The notes: generated from the letters alone by a model not told the origin. A stretch of DNA of 64,000 nt from an uncultured Hyphomonadaceae bacterium (GCA_913058335.1 CAJXPX010000002.1:124001-188000); one strand, 5' to 3'. Counted from the stretch's first letter, positions 26,998 to 35,764 are shown. Numbers and translations: made by a program.

Positions 26998-27678
26998 ATG
27001 TTCACGCTTATTATACCTACTTTAAATGCTGAGGTGGCTCTTAAAGAAACGCTTCCCAATTTCGCCGGACATAAACTCATTATTACTGATAGCGGGTCTG
27101 AAGATACCACTCTAGATCTAGCGATAAAAGCTGGCGCCACTCTCTGTTTCGGCAGCGCGGGCCGGGGGCCGCAATTAGCGCGTGGCGCGAGCTTGGCATT
27201 GCTGCGTGGCAGCGATTGGCTTTTATTCCTTCACGGGGATGCGCGGCTATCCCCGAATTGGTGTGATGAGGTAGAGCATCATATTTCGACTTATCCGAAC
27301 TCCGTCGGATATTTTCGATATGGACGGCAGGGGGACGGTTTTTGGCCTTGGTTGCAAAGAGTACTAGTCGCTCTGAGGTGCTGGGCATGGAAACTGCCTT
27401 ACGGTGATCAAGGATTGTTGATTAGCGCGAGAGTATATGAGGCTCTAGGCGGATATTCCGATCTCCCTTTATTTGAAGATGTAGATATAATGAACCGATT
27501 GAAAGCGGACCTTGGACGTTCGAAAATCAGGCCCCTCGGCGCGTTTGTCGTCACCGATACAAGCGCTTATGCAGTACAGGGCTGGTGCAAACGCGGATGG
27601 CGGAATTTCCGCTTATTGCGAAGATTTCAGCGGGGCGAGTCGATTTCGCAACTGACGCGTCAATATTACAATGATTAA
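26998..27678 (+). CDS. Family 2 glycosyltransferase, TIGR04283 (arsenosugar-associated)
   Basis: A 226-residue GT-A fold transferase. The N-terminus LTLIIPTLN-like strand, DSGSEDTT, a GRGPQLARGA block, FLHGDARL (the metal-binding Asp region) and GDQGLLIS followed by LPLFEDVDIMNRL match the TIGR04283 family, first described as radical-SAM/selenodomain-associated and now linked to arsenosugar biosynthesis in family naming. I chose the ATG at 26998 next to MFTLIIPT; an in-frame ATG at 26959 lies only 18 bases after a terminator. It overlaps the next gene by eight bases and both are co-translated. Confidence 0.85.
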   Translation: MFTLIIPTLNAEVALKETLPNFAGHKLIITDSGSEDTTLDLAIKAGATLCFGSAGRGPQLARGASLALLRGSDWLLFLHGDARLSPNWCDEVEHHISTYPNSVGYFRYGRQGDGFWPWLQRVLVALRCWAWKLPYGDQGLLISARVYEALGGYSDLPLFEDVDIMNRLKADLGRSKIRPLGAFVVTDTSAYAVQGWCKRGWRNFRLLRRFQRGESISQLTRQYYND

Positions 27679-28261
27679 ACCGGTTCTGTTTGTTTTTGCG
27701 AAGGCGCCTGTTTTAGGTCGTACGAAAACCCGGCTTGCGGCGCATACGGGTATTGTTCATGCGAAGCGGCTCTACCGAATGATGGTCGCCCGTGTTTTAC
27801 GCCGGGTCAGTGACTCTCGTTGGAAAACCACTTTGGTCGTCACGCCCGAAAAGGCCATAGGAGCAGTTCCTGATTGGAACGGTTATACTCAAGTGGCGCA
27901 GGTTTCGGGATCGCTCTCGCCGCGTTTGGCAGCGTGTTTTGCGCGTAAAGGCCCAACCATTGTGATTGGCACTGACTCTCCGCAAATTCGATCCCAAGAT
28001 ATCGCCGATGCTTTAAAGGCTTTGAAATCCTGCCACGTTGTTTTCGGGCCAGCTAAGGATGGCGGGTTTTGGCTTATCGGCGCAAACGGCCCTCTACCGG
28101 CGAGTATGTTTGACAATGTCGCTTGGTCAAGCGCACAGACATTAGAAGATGTTATGAGAAATGTGGAGGGCCGGGTCGAGAGGCTGCGCTGTCTGACTGA
28201 TATTGACGAAATCTCAGACCTTAAGGCTTATCAATGTCTGAATCTGCGTTTTGGGAATTGA
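27671..28261 (+). CDS. TIGR04282-family glycosyltransferase (DUF2064, arsenosugar-associated)
   Basis: A 196-residue nucleotidyltransferase-like GT-A protein. The opening VFAKAPVLGRTKTRLA is the family signature, followed by VIGTDSPQI, and VFGPAKDGGFWLIG. In many genomes TIGR04282 and TIGR04283 proteins are encoded with the radical-SAM enzyme ArsS; no ArsS or ArsM gene is in this window. Their nearest arsenic context is the arsR-acr3-arsC operon 22 kb away. The last 41 bases overlap the 3' end of the convergent beta-lactamase gene. Confidence 0.87.
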   Translation: MIKPVLFVFAKAPVLGRTKTRLAAHTGIVHAKRLYRMMVARVLRRVSDSRWKTTLVVTPEKAIGAVPDWNGYTQVAQVSGSLSPRLAACFARKGPTIVIGTDSPQIRSQDIADALKALKSCHVVFGPAKDGGFWLIGANGPLPASMFDNVAWSSAQTLEDVMRNVEGRVERLRCLTDIDEISDLKAYQCLNLRFGN

Positions 28262-29060
28262 TTGCGGCCTTGAGCAGGGATGCCGTATGGTCAATTAAGC
28301 TAAGGTCAGCGCCTTTTCCGTGGCCGGGGACAACGAGCCTTGCGTCTGGATAAGTGGCTTTTACCCAAGCCAAGCTTTCGGCCCATGTTTCGAGGTCGGC
28401 GTCAGAGATATTTCCGAGGGATTTACTTTCTGCTCCTCTCACGGCGCATCCCGTATATAGGATATTCGCAGATGGAATATAGACGATAAGATTATCGGGT
28501 GCATGGCCTGGGCCGGGATAAGCGACCTCCAAATTCCCAACTTTGATACGTGAGCCCGGTTGTTTCAGCGCTGAAACAGAGGTGTTGGGAACAGGCCAGC
28601 CGCTTTGCGCGGCGAGGGCTGGCGTATCAGGATGGGTGAAGACTTCGACCCCTTTCCACTCGGCGGCATCTACGCCCATAACACGGTCAGCATGGTGGTG
28701 AGTCGTGATAAGTTTAGTGACAGGTTTGCCAATTTCCGCTTCAACAGACTCAAGCAAAGAAAGCGTCGCTAATTCGCCCCACGCGGCGTCGGCAAGAACG
28801 ACCTCCTCTCCATCGACAATGATAAGACCATTGACAGGAATGGGGGACTGGCCGGGAATAGTGTAAGTGGAGGTGTGAACCCAGACATTATCAGCAATCT
28901 TGGAAAGAGTTATCGGGTAGGCCTTTTGCAAGTCAGTGAGAGAGCTTTGAACCGGTGCCTTTTTATCAGCAGATATAGTCTCTGTCGGAGCAGATTGAGA
29001 GTTTTCGCAAGCCGTAAGAGACAGCAAAGAAGCAGAAAGTAAGTAAAAGGCAAAACGCAT
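28221..29060 (-). CDS. Subclass B1 metallo-beta-lactamase, predicted lipoprotein
   Basis: A 279-residue MBL-fold hydrolase. All subclass B1 zinc ligands are present: His121, His123 and Asp125 in TTHHHADR, His186 in PGPGHAPDN, Cys205 in YTGCAVRG and His247 in PGHGKG (standard positions 116, 118, 120, 196, 221 and 263). The block SKSLGNISDADLETW after the Cys ligand closely follows NDM/VIM-type enzymes. The Cys ligand and its context separate it from B2, B3 and glyoxalase-like proteins. A lipobox LTAC gives a lipidated Cys18, as in NDM-1, so it is probably anchored in the outer membrane. Predicted to hydrolyse penicillins, cephalosporins and carbapenems, but activity is untested. No mobile element is adjacent, so it looks resident. 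Confidence 0.88.
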   Translation of the reverse strand: MRFAFYLLSASLLSLTACENSQSAPTETISADKKAPVQSSLTDLQKAYPITLSKIADNVWVHTSTYTIPGQSPIPVNGLIIVDGEEVVLADAAWGELATLSLLESVEAEIGKPVTKLITTHHHADRVMGVDAAEWKGVEVFTHPDTPALAAQSGWPVPNTSVSALKQPGSRIKVGNLEVAYPGPGHAPDNLIVYIPSANILYTGCAVRGAESKSLGNISDADLETWAESLAWVKATYPDARLVVPGHGKGADLSLIDHTASLLKAAINSQNADSDIDKP

Positions 29061-29088
29061 AATCAGACCCTGTTGAAATTCAGACGAT

Positions 29089-29847
29089 TTATAACGTCTC
29101 TAATTTTGCCCGCAAGCTCAGCAGGTCCCGCCAGGCTTCCTTTTTAAGTGCAGGCTGCCGGAGTAAGAAAGCCGGATGATAAAGGGGAAGGGCGGGTAGA
29201 GTTTCGCCTCCAATTTGAATGTCTTGCCACTGGCCGTGGTTCTTCATGATGCCTGTCATCCCTGTGAGGGCGGTCATTGAGACTCCTCCCACCAATAAAA
29301 TGACCTTTGGTTTGGCAAGCTCAACATGGCGGTCCAAAAAGGGGCGGCACATTTCGATTTCTTCCGGCTTAGGATTACGATTTTTTGGGGGGCGCCAATT
29401 CACTAGGTTCGTGATGTAAACACTTTCTTTTCCTAACCCGATAGCCGCGAGCATGTGATCTAAAAGTTGACCGGATTGACCCACAAAAGGCTTGCCTTGA
29501 ATATCCTCATCCCGCCCCGGGGCTTCGCCTATAACCATAAGGTCTGCCTCAGGATTTCCTCTTGCAAAGACAGCTTGGCGCGCGCCGTCAGACAAAGCCC
29601 CGGCGTCAAACCCTTGCATAGCAATATGGAGTTCCTCCAGTGTTTTAGCGGCTTTGACAATAATGTCTGCATTCGGGCGGGGACGTTCACTCCGAGCCTT
29701 TGGCCGAGTGGGTGTTGTCGTCGCCTCTGCGGTCGGCGGGGTAGAGGTAGATCGTTTTTTACGCGGCGGGATACTCGGAACCAAATCAGGGACATCCACC
29801 CCGATTTTCTCGTACCAATCTACCAGAGATCGCAGCGCCTTATCCAT
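29089..29847 (-). CDS. Family-4-like uracil-DNA glycosylase, iron-sulfur ligands mostly missing
   Basis: A 252-residue protein. The uracil-pocket motif GEAPGRDEDIQGKPFVG and the HPAFLLRQP motif are intact, as in family 4 enzymes that remove uracil from DNA. Residues ~25-65 form a Pro/Thr/Arg-rich linker. Of the four cysteines that hold the 4Fe-4S cluster in Thermotoga UDG, only the one in EMCRPFL remains; the N-terminal CxxC is replaced by FDAGALSD, and the Cys before RPPxNR is Trp. Many alphaproteobacterial members already lack some ligands. It probably works without a cluster (inference). It may share a transcript with the RimK fusion gene 36 bases upstream. Confidence 0.87.
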   Translation of the reverse strand: MDKALRSLVDWYEKIGVDVPDLVPSIPPRKKRSTSTPPTAEATTTPTRPKARSERPRPNADIIVKAAKTLEELHIAMQGFDAGALSDGARQAVFARGNPEADLMVIGEAPGRDEDIQGKPFVGQSGQLLDHMLAAIGLGKESVYITNLVNWRPPKNRNPKPEEIEMCRPFLDRHVELAKPKVILLVGGVSMTALTGMTGIMKNHGQWQDIQIGGETLPALPLYHPAFLLRQPALKKEAWRDLLSLRAKLETL

Positions 29848-29883
29848 TCGCCTTAATCCATTACTTTCGACATAAGGGCAGCC

Positions 29884-31287
29884 CTATTTTCCACGGGTTC
29901 TGAAAACGGTGGGAACATTGTTTTCAATACACAGGATAATGTCACTCGCTATGTCGCCATTTGTCGCTTTTTCTATCCCTTCAAGTCCGGGGGAAGAGTT
30001 GACCTCTAGGATTTTTGGTCCTGAATCAGAGCGTAAAATATCGACGCCAGCGACATTCAACTTTAAAATTTTAGCTGCTTTTATGGCCATTCTGGTTTCT
30101 TCGCGTTTCAATTTAACACGTTTAACGGTTCCGCCTTGATGGACATTTGATCGAAACTCTCCGGCTTGGGCGGTACGCATCATGGCGCCGACAACTTTGC
30201 CGTCAACGACAAAGCACCGAAGGTCAGAGCCGTTTGCCTCTTTGACAAATTCCTGAACGAGGAAATGGGCGTTCAAACCCCGAAAGGCATCAACAAGGGC
30301 CGAGGCCGCTTTACGTGTTTCTGCAAGAACCACGCCTTTGCCTTGCGTGGACTCCAAGAGTTTAACCACCACTGGAGAGCCACCAACAAGGTCGATAATG
30401 CCTTTTGTGTCCCGAGAGCTTTTCGCGAAGGCTGTCGTCGGCATACCGAGGCCATGCTGAGCCAAAACCTGATGGGCGAGGAGTTTGTCCCGTGAATTCC
30501 CGATAGAGCTGCTTTTATTTAGGCAATAGACACCCATGCTTTCAAACTGACGAACAACTGCCATTCCGTAAAAGGTCATCCGAGAGCCGATTCGCGGAAT
30601 AATGGCGTCATAACGGGGCAGTGGCGCGCCGTCATAGTAGACTTCGGGTTTGTGCGCGTTGATCGCCATATAACATCGTGACGTTTCAATACAGTCAACT
30701 ACGTGGCCTCGTGCTTCCCCCGCCTTAATCATACGTTGATTGGAATAATTTTTGGGTTCTTGCGTGAGAATGCCAATGCGTAAAGGTCGATGCGGAATGG
30801 CTTTGCGGCCCTGAGGTTTTTTATAAACTTTATAGGAGAGCTCTGGCTGCTGAAAACTCAGGCTTGGCGAGACACTGACTTCGTCGATAAGGGCTGAGCG
30901 CCCAAGTAACATCCTATAGCCCATTGTCTCGCGATTAGTCAGGGATATGTCGATAGGCCATTTCTTGCCGCCAATATGCACATTTGAGCGTATAACATAG
31001 CGAAGTTCCGTCGAGCCGTTAGAGCTTGTCACATTTCGTCGATCGATAACTTTGGCCGAACAGACGACTTCGACGCCGGGGTCGGAGGGATCAGGGTGCA
31101 TTATAAAGCGAACTTGAGGTTTGGATTCCGTTCCAAACGGCTCAATAGCAACGGCGTGCAGGGCAGATGTGCGCGCCCCTGTATCCACTTTCGCTTTGAT
31201 TGCGGGCAGGGATAAATCCGGGAGCCCCACCCACTCTTCCCAGCCTAAAAGGAGATTTATCGTGTTTTTATCGTCTGTAGAAGGAAT
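29884..31287 (-). CDS. RimB-like/RimK-like fusion (retropepsin-like domain plus ATP-grasp ligase)
   Basis: The N-terminal ~150 residues are the RimB-like domain (formerly ATP-dependent zinc protease) with KVDTGARTSALHA; the C-terminal ~290 residues are a RimK-type ATP-grasp glutamate ligase (IPRIGSRMTFYG, VVKLLESTQGKGVVL, GVDILRSDSGPKILEVNSSPGLEGIE). RimK proteins add glutamates to ribosomal protein S6 or make gamma-Glu chains. The first conventional start is GTG at 31230, but conserved family sequence (GWEEWVGLPDL) continues in frame upstream of it with no ATG, GTG or TTG before a stop near 31335. An ATT at 31287 has AGGAG six bases before it and is my preferred start. A one-base frameshift joining the out-of-frame ATG at 31307 is the alternative. 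Confidence 0.82.
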   Translation of the reverse strand: MPSTDDKNTINLLLGWEEWVGLPDLSLPAIKAKVDTGARTSALHAVAIEPFGTESKPQVRFIMHPDPSDPGVEVVCSAKVIDRRNVTSSNGSTELRYVIRSNVHIGGKKWPIDISLTNRETMGYRMLLGRSALIDEVSVSPSLSFQQPELSYKVYKKPQGRKAIPHRPLRIGILTQEPKNYSNQRMIKAGEARGHVVDCIETSRCYMAINAHKPEVYYDGAPLPRYDAIIPRIGSRMTFYGMAVVRQFESMGVYCLNKSSSIGNSRDKLLAHQVLAQHGLGMPTTAFAKSSRDTKGIIDLVGGSPVVVKLLESTQGKGVVLAETRKAASALVDAFRGLNAHFLVQEFVKEANGSDLRCFVVDGKVVGAMMRTAQAGEFRSNVHQGGTVKRVKLKREETRMAIKAAKILKLNVAGVDILRSDSGPKILEVNSSPGLEGIEKATNGDIASDIILCIENNVPTVFRTRGK

Positions 31288-31466
31288 GATGCTCTCCTGA
31301 TTTTCATGGTCTGAATTGAGTAATAAGACCGAATTAGTCTAAAATTTATTTGCTCTGTGACGAGACGCGTCCTTGTCCCGCGTGTGAATACTCTTTAATC
31401 CCTTTAGGGAACTATCGAAGAGACTTAAAGGTTTCAGACCTGTTGTGAGTAAAGGTAATACATAAA

Positions 31467-33152
31467 ATGTCAGAGACGGCTATGGAAACAGAAGAAAATA
31501 ACCTGCGCGAGAGCATGGAGTATGATGTCGTTATTGTGGGGGCGGGTCCAGCGGGTCTGTCTGCGGCCATTCGGCTAAAGCAATTGGATGCTGATATATC
31601 CGTCGTCGTACTGGAAAAGGGATCGGAAGTCGGCGCCCATATCCTATCCGGCGCTGTTCTTGATCCTGTTGGATTGACAAAACTTTTCCCCGACTTTGAA
31701 AATATGTCTGACTGTCCGGTCAAATCGAAGGTCAAAGAAGACAAGATGGTCGTTTTCGGACCGGCTGGTTCTTTCCGGCTTCCGAATTTTCTATTGCCGC
31801 CCCTAATGCATAATGACGGAAATTATATCGTCTCTATGGGGAGTACATGTCGATGGATGGCCGAGCAGGCCGAAGGATTAGGTGTTGAAATTTTCCCAGG
31901 CATGTCTTGTTCGGAGCTGGTTTACAGAGAAGATGGCTCTGTCAAAGGGGTTGTGGCCGGCGAGTTTGGCTTTCAAAAAGATGGCTCTAAGGGTCCGAAT
32001 TATGAACCGGGCATGGAACTACATGGTAAATATGTTTTCTTGTCTGAGGGCGCGCGGGGCTCGCTCTCTCGGACGGCAATTGCCAAATTTGGTTTGGATG
32101 CAGACTGCCAGCCTCCGAAGTTCGGTCTCGGCATGAAAGAAATTTGGGATATTGATCCTGAAAAGCATACTGAAGGAACTGTTGTCCATACAGCAGGTTG
32201 GCCCTTGGGCGCCAAACAAGGTGGAGGCTCCTTTCTCTATCATGCCGAAAATAATCAGGTCTTTTTAGGCTTGATTGTCGATCTCAACTACAAAAATCCT
32301 TATCTTTATCCGTATGCAGAATTCCAAAAGTGGAAAACCCATCCCGATATTGCAGAGCTGTTAAAAGGCGGAAAGCGCGTTTCTTATGGCGGGCGCGTCG
32401 TCACAAAAGGCGGGATCCAGTCCGTGCCAAAAGTCTGTTTCCCCGGCGGAGCTTTATTAGGCTGTACAGCTGGGCTGGTTAACCTGCCGCGGATTAAGGG
32501 CAATCATAACGCGATGTTATCTGGAATTGCTGCAGCAGACGCGGCTTATAATGCCTTGCAAACAGGTCGTCAGGGCGACGAACTTGTCGATTATGATGAC
32601 GAATTGCATAACGGATTAATTGGCGATGACTTGCGTCCGGTCCGTAATGTGGCGCCGTTAAACGCAAAATTCGGGCCTTTTATCGGCGGAATGATTCTTG
32701 GCGGGATGGATATGTGGGCCGCGACGATTGCGAAATTCAACCTTTTCGGCACGATGAACCATGCCAAGGATGACGCGCTTTCCACCGAGCCCAAAGAAAA
32801 GCATAAGCCCATAGATTATCCAAAACCCGATGGCGTGCTGACTTTTGACCGCCTCACCAATGTGAGCTTTACGGCGACGAATCACCGCGAGGACGAACCA
32901 GGGCATCTAAAGCTTATTGATCCGTCTATCCCTATCGATGTGAATCTTCCTGTCTTTGATGAGCCAGCTCAGCGTTACTGTCCGGCAGGTGTTTACGAGG
33001 TTGTGCGGGATGATGATGGCTCCAACCCACGTTTCCAGATAAACGCGCAGAATTGTATCCATTGTAAGACATGCGATTTGAAGGACCCGAGTAAGAATAT
33101 TGTTTGGACTGTCCCCGAAGGCGGTGGCGGTCCGAATTACTCAAATATGTAG
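31467..33152 (+). CDS. Electron-transfer flavoprotein-ubiquinone oxidoreductase
   Basis: A 561-residue ETF-QO that passes electrons from ETF (fatty-acid and amino-acid oxidation) to ubiquinone at the inner membrane. The FAD-binding VVIVGAGPAGLSAAIRL motif is at residues ~21-38, the quinone-binding middle domain includes EKHTEGTVVHTAGWPL, and the C-terminal 4Fe-4S ligands are in RYCPAGVYEV and NCIHCKTCDLKDP. The start at 31467 fits family length. It is followed after 33 bases by a TPR gene and begins a four-gene run. Fatty-acid beta-oxidation electron flow fits with mcl-PHA storage, which uses the same intermediates. Confidence 0.95.
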   Translation: MSETAMETEENNLRESMEYDVVIVGAGPAGLSAAIRLKQLDADISVVVLEKGSEVGAHILSGAVLDPVGLTKLFPDFENMSDCPVKSKVKEDKMVVFGPAGSFRLPNFLLPPLMHNDGNYIVSMGSTCRWMAEQAEGLGVEIFPGMSCSELVYREDGSVKGVVAGEFGFQKDGSKGPNYEPGMELHGKYVFLSEGARGSLSRTAIAKFGLDADCQPPKFGLGMKEIWDIDPEKHTEGTVVHTAGWPLGAKQGGGSFLYHAENNQVFLGLIVDLNYKNPYLYPYAEFQKWKTHPDIAELLKGGKRVSYGGRVVTKGGIQSVPKVCFPGGALLGCTAGLVNLPRIKGNHNAMLSGIAAADAAYNALQTGRQGDELVDYDDELHNGLIGDDLRPVRNVAPLNAKFGPFIGGMILGGMDMWAATIAKFNLFGTMNHAKDDALSTEPKEKHKPIDYPKPDGVLTFDRLTNVSFTATNHREDEPGHLKLIDPSIPIDVNLPVFDEPAQRYCPAGVYEVVRDDDGSNPRFQINAQNCIHCKTCDLKDPSKNIVWTVPEGGGGPNYSNM

Positions 33153-33185
33153 TTTAATCTACTGATCACGGCAAAGCAGACATAA

Positions 33186-34913
33186 ATGACATTTTTTGAA
33201 TTATATCGGCCTCTCAGAGCCGTTTCAATTTCCACGGCTGCGTTGTTGAGCGTCTGGCTCGGCGGTGCAGCACAGGCCGCAGAAGAGATGGCATTTATGA
33301 ACCAACCGGAGGATGCATCGCTTTTGGGCGATTATCTGGCCGGAACCTATGCAAACTATCTGGACGATTCTGGCGCGCGTTCAAAGTTCTATACCCGTGC
33401 ATTTGAGGCGGACCCAACCAATGTCAATATTGGCCGCCGGGCGGTTACATCTGCTTTAACCGCAGGGGATTTCAAAAAAGCCACCGAGTTGGCCGAAGAG
33501 GTTTATGCGGTGGACGAAACGGAGAGCATGGCACTGTCCGTTCTTGCTGTAAATGCGTTTGAACAAGGCAAACACAAAGACGCGAGGAAGTTTCTTGATC
33601 CCAATACGGCAGATATCACCATGGGTATCGTCATGGCCTTCACGAAAGGCTGGAACGAATATGAAGTAGGAAAAGTCAAAGCCGCGAGAACGGCTTTTGA
33701 ACAACAAGCCGCCCGTCCCTATTTCGGGGAATTGGCAAAGCTTCAACTTGCAAATTTGGAAGCCCTAGAGAACAATAGACCTGCAGCGGATGAGGCGTTT
33801 GAAGGGCTTAAAGAAACAACTCAGTCTACAGTCGAAACAGCGCTTTCCACGGCGCGCTATTATGCAAATACAGGGCGGAAGGCGAAAGCTCTAGAACGTC
33901 TTGAGACCTATATTGAAAAATCAGGCATGGAAAGCGGGCCGCTTCAAGCTTATGCAGATGCACTTCGTGACGGGAACGAAATTGAAGCCCCGTTGGGCGC
34001 TAAGGAGCAGCTGTCCCGTGCATTGACAGATCCTTCCTATGAATTTTTCCTGAGAAACCGCGCCGCTGATGCAGCGGAAGTCTATCTACAACTGGCGCTA
34101 CATTTAGATCCCGAGAATGAAAAGGCGCAGCTTTGGCTTGCGAGCCTTTTGGAGAATACGGATCGATCGGATGAGGCTATGAAGATCTATAAGAGCTTCA
34201 CAGAAGATTCGCCTTATGTGATTTCTGCCCGCCTGTCAGAAGCCAATATATATTTTGACCGTGAAGAGGACGAAAAAGCGCTTAAGGTTCTTGAGGATGT
34301 GAATGATCGTCATGAGACTTTCGTGACTCGGGAAGCCTTGGGCCGCGCCCGTCTTATCCGTGAAAAATATGAAGATGCACTTCCTATTTATACGGCGATT
34401 ATCGAGTCCATGAGTGAGGAAGACATCGCCAAGAATACACAGCCGCTATATTTCCGAGGTATCAGCTATGAGCGTACGGAAGAGTGGGAGAAAGCGGAAG
34501 CGGATTTTCTACGTATCTTAGATATAGAGCCTGAAAATGCGGATGCCCTCAACTATTTGGGATATACGTGGGTGGACCGTGGCGAGAATCTGGAGAGAGC
34601 CTTTGAGATGATCCGCAAAGCGGTCGATTTGGAGCCTGAAAGCGGAGCCATTATTGATAGTTTGGGGTGGGCCCATTACAAACTTGGCCAATATGAAGCA
34701 GCCAAAGTGCAACTTGAAAAAGCCGTCGAATTATCCCCCTCGTCTTCGACGATTGTTGACCATTTGGGCGATGTTTATTGGAAACTGGGACGGTACCGCG
34801 AAGCCGGATATCAATGGGAGCGGGCTTTGATATATGATCCGACCGAGGAAGAGCGGGAGACAATCGAGGCAAAGCTGAAATCCGGCCTATCCGGTGCTGA
34901 TAAGGCTCCTTAA
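33186..34913 (+). CDS. Exported tetratricopeptide-repeat protein
   Basis: A 575-residue protein with a signal peptide (cut near AAQAA, about residue 35) and TPR motifs along most of its length, clearest from residue ~300 to 560: RNRAADAAEVYLQLALHLDPENEKA, EKAEADFLRILDIEPENADALNYLGYTWVDRG, and KLGQYEAAKVQLEKAVELSPSSS followed by a further unit. The NYLGYTWVDRG block and repeat layout resemble alphaproteobacterial TPR lipoprotein-like proteins that act as envelope scaffolds. No catalytic domain is visible. The gene sits between ETF-QO and ispE with gaps of 33 and 8 bases, so it is in the same operon, as in other alphaproteobacteria. Confidence 0.86.
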   Translation: MTFFELYRPLRAVSISTAALLSVWLGGAAQAAEEMAFMNQPEDASLLGDYLAGTYANYLDDSGARSKFYTRAFEADPTNVNIGRRAVTSALTAGDFKKATELAEEVYAVDETESMALSVLAVNAFEQGKHKDARKFLDPNTADITMGIVMAFTKGWNEYEVGKVKAARTAFEQQAARPYFGELAKLQLANLEALENNRPAADEAFEGLKETTQSTVETALSTARYYANTGRKAKALERLETYIEKSGMESGPLQAYADALRDGNEIEAPLGAKEQLSRALTDPSYEFFLRNRAADAAEVYLQLALHLDPENEKAQLWLASLLENTDRSDEAMKIYKSFTEDSPYVISARLSEANIYFDREEDEKALKVLEDVNDRHETFVTREALGRARLIREKYEDALPIYTAIIESMSEEDIAKNTQPLYFRGISYERTEEWEKAEADFLRILDIEPENADALNYLGYTWVDRGENLERAFEMIRKAVDLEPESGAIIDSLGWAHYKLGQYEAAKVQLEKAVELSPSSSTIVDHLGDVYWKLGRYREAGYQWERALIYDPTEEERETIEAKLKSGLSGADKAP

Positions 34914-34921
34914 TCCCGTCT

Positions 34922-35764
34922 ATGACTACTTCATCGGGAACCATTACGGAGATTGCTCGGGCGAAAATAAATCTGACCCTCCACGTAGGGAGGTCTATCT
35001 CAAAAGGTCGGTTTCAGGGGTATCACCCTCTTAACAGTCTCGTCGTATTTGCTGATTTCGGGGATGAATTGGTGTTTACCTCCGACAAGCCCCCGGTTTT
35101 TGAGATTAAAGGCCCGTTTTCGCAAGGTTTGAAGGCCAACTCAGGCAACCTCGTGAGCCAGGCTATGCGGATATGTGGCGCGACGTCTCAATCTGTGCGA
35201 TTGGAAAAGAATATTCCGGTCTCCGCTGGTCTCGGCGGAGGAAGTGCGAATGCGGCGGCTGTTTTGCGGCGCTTTGATACAGAAAGCCGTGTTGACGCGA
35301 GTTCGCTCGGCGCAGATGTCCCCGTATGCCGAGTGTCACATACGTCTTTGATGCAAGGGATTGGAGAGAAAGTTACGGTCTTGCCCAATCTGGGTCAGCT
35401 TCCCGCAGTTTTAGTCAATCCCCTCGTTCCGGTTTCGACGGCTCAAATTTTTGCTGCATTTGATTCTAAAGACCCTGAAAACTTGCCCCGCCAGAATGCT
35501 GCCGAAGGAACATTGTTGCAACGCACTTTGACGGGTCAGAATGATTTGCAACAGATAGCCGCGCATTTAGTCCCCGATATTCTGGTTGTAATCAGGTTAA
35601 TCGAAGAACAGGAAGGGTGCCAACTTGCTCGAATGAGCGGGAGCGGAGCCAGCTGCTTCGGCCTCTTTGACACGGATGATGCGGCAGCCAGAGCGGCTGA
35701 TAGACTCCAAACTCAGCGTCCCGAGTGGTGGGTTAAGTCATGCCAATTAGGGGATAAACCATGA
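34922..35764 (+). CDS. ispE: 4-diphosphocytidyl-2-C-methyl-D-erythritol kinase
   Basis: A 280-residue GHMP kinase of the non-mevalonate isoprenoid pathway. ARAKINLTLHV near residue 12, the ATP-binding PVSAGLGGGSANAAAVLRR, and the C-terminal MSGSGASCFGLF motif are all present. Its start follows the TPR stop by eight bases and its stop overlaps the next gene start by four bases. The product feeds isoprenoid synthesis, used by the polyprenyl synthase gene 1 kb downstream and by the undecaprenyl-phosphate-using transferase that follows. Confidence 0.94.
   Translation: MTTSSGTITEIARAKINLTLHVGRSISKGRFQGYHPLNSLVVFADFGDELVFTSDKPPVFEIKGPFSQGLKANSGNLVSQAMRICGATSQSVRLEKNIPVSAGLGGGSANAAAVLRRFDTESRVDASSLGADVPVCRVSHTSLMQGIGEKVTVLPNLGQLPAVLVNPLVPVSTAQIFAAFDSKDPENLPRQNAAEGTLLQRTLTGQNDLQQIAAHLVPDILVVIRLIEEQEGCQLARMSGSGASCFGLFDTDDAAARAADRLQTQRPEWWVKSCQLGDKP

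Noticed and set aside
28221-29060. Recent mobile acquisition of the metallo-beta-lactamase
   Set aside because: No transposase, integrase, attC-like site or flanking inverted repeats were seen. The gene sits tightly between housekeeping genes.
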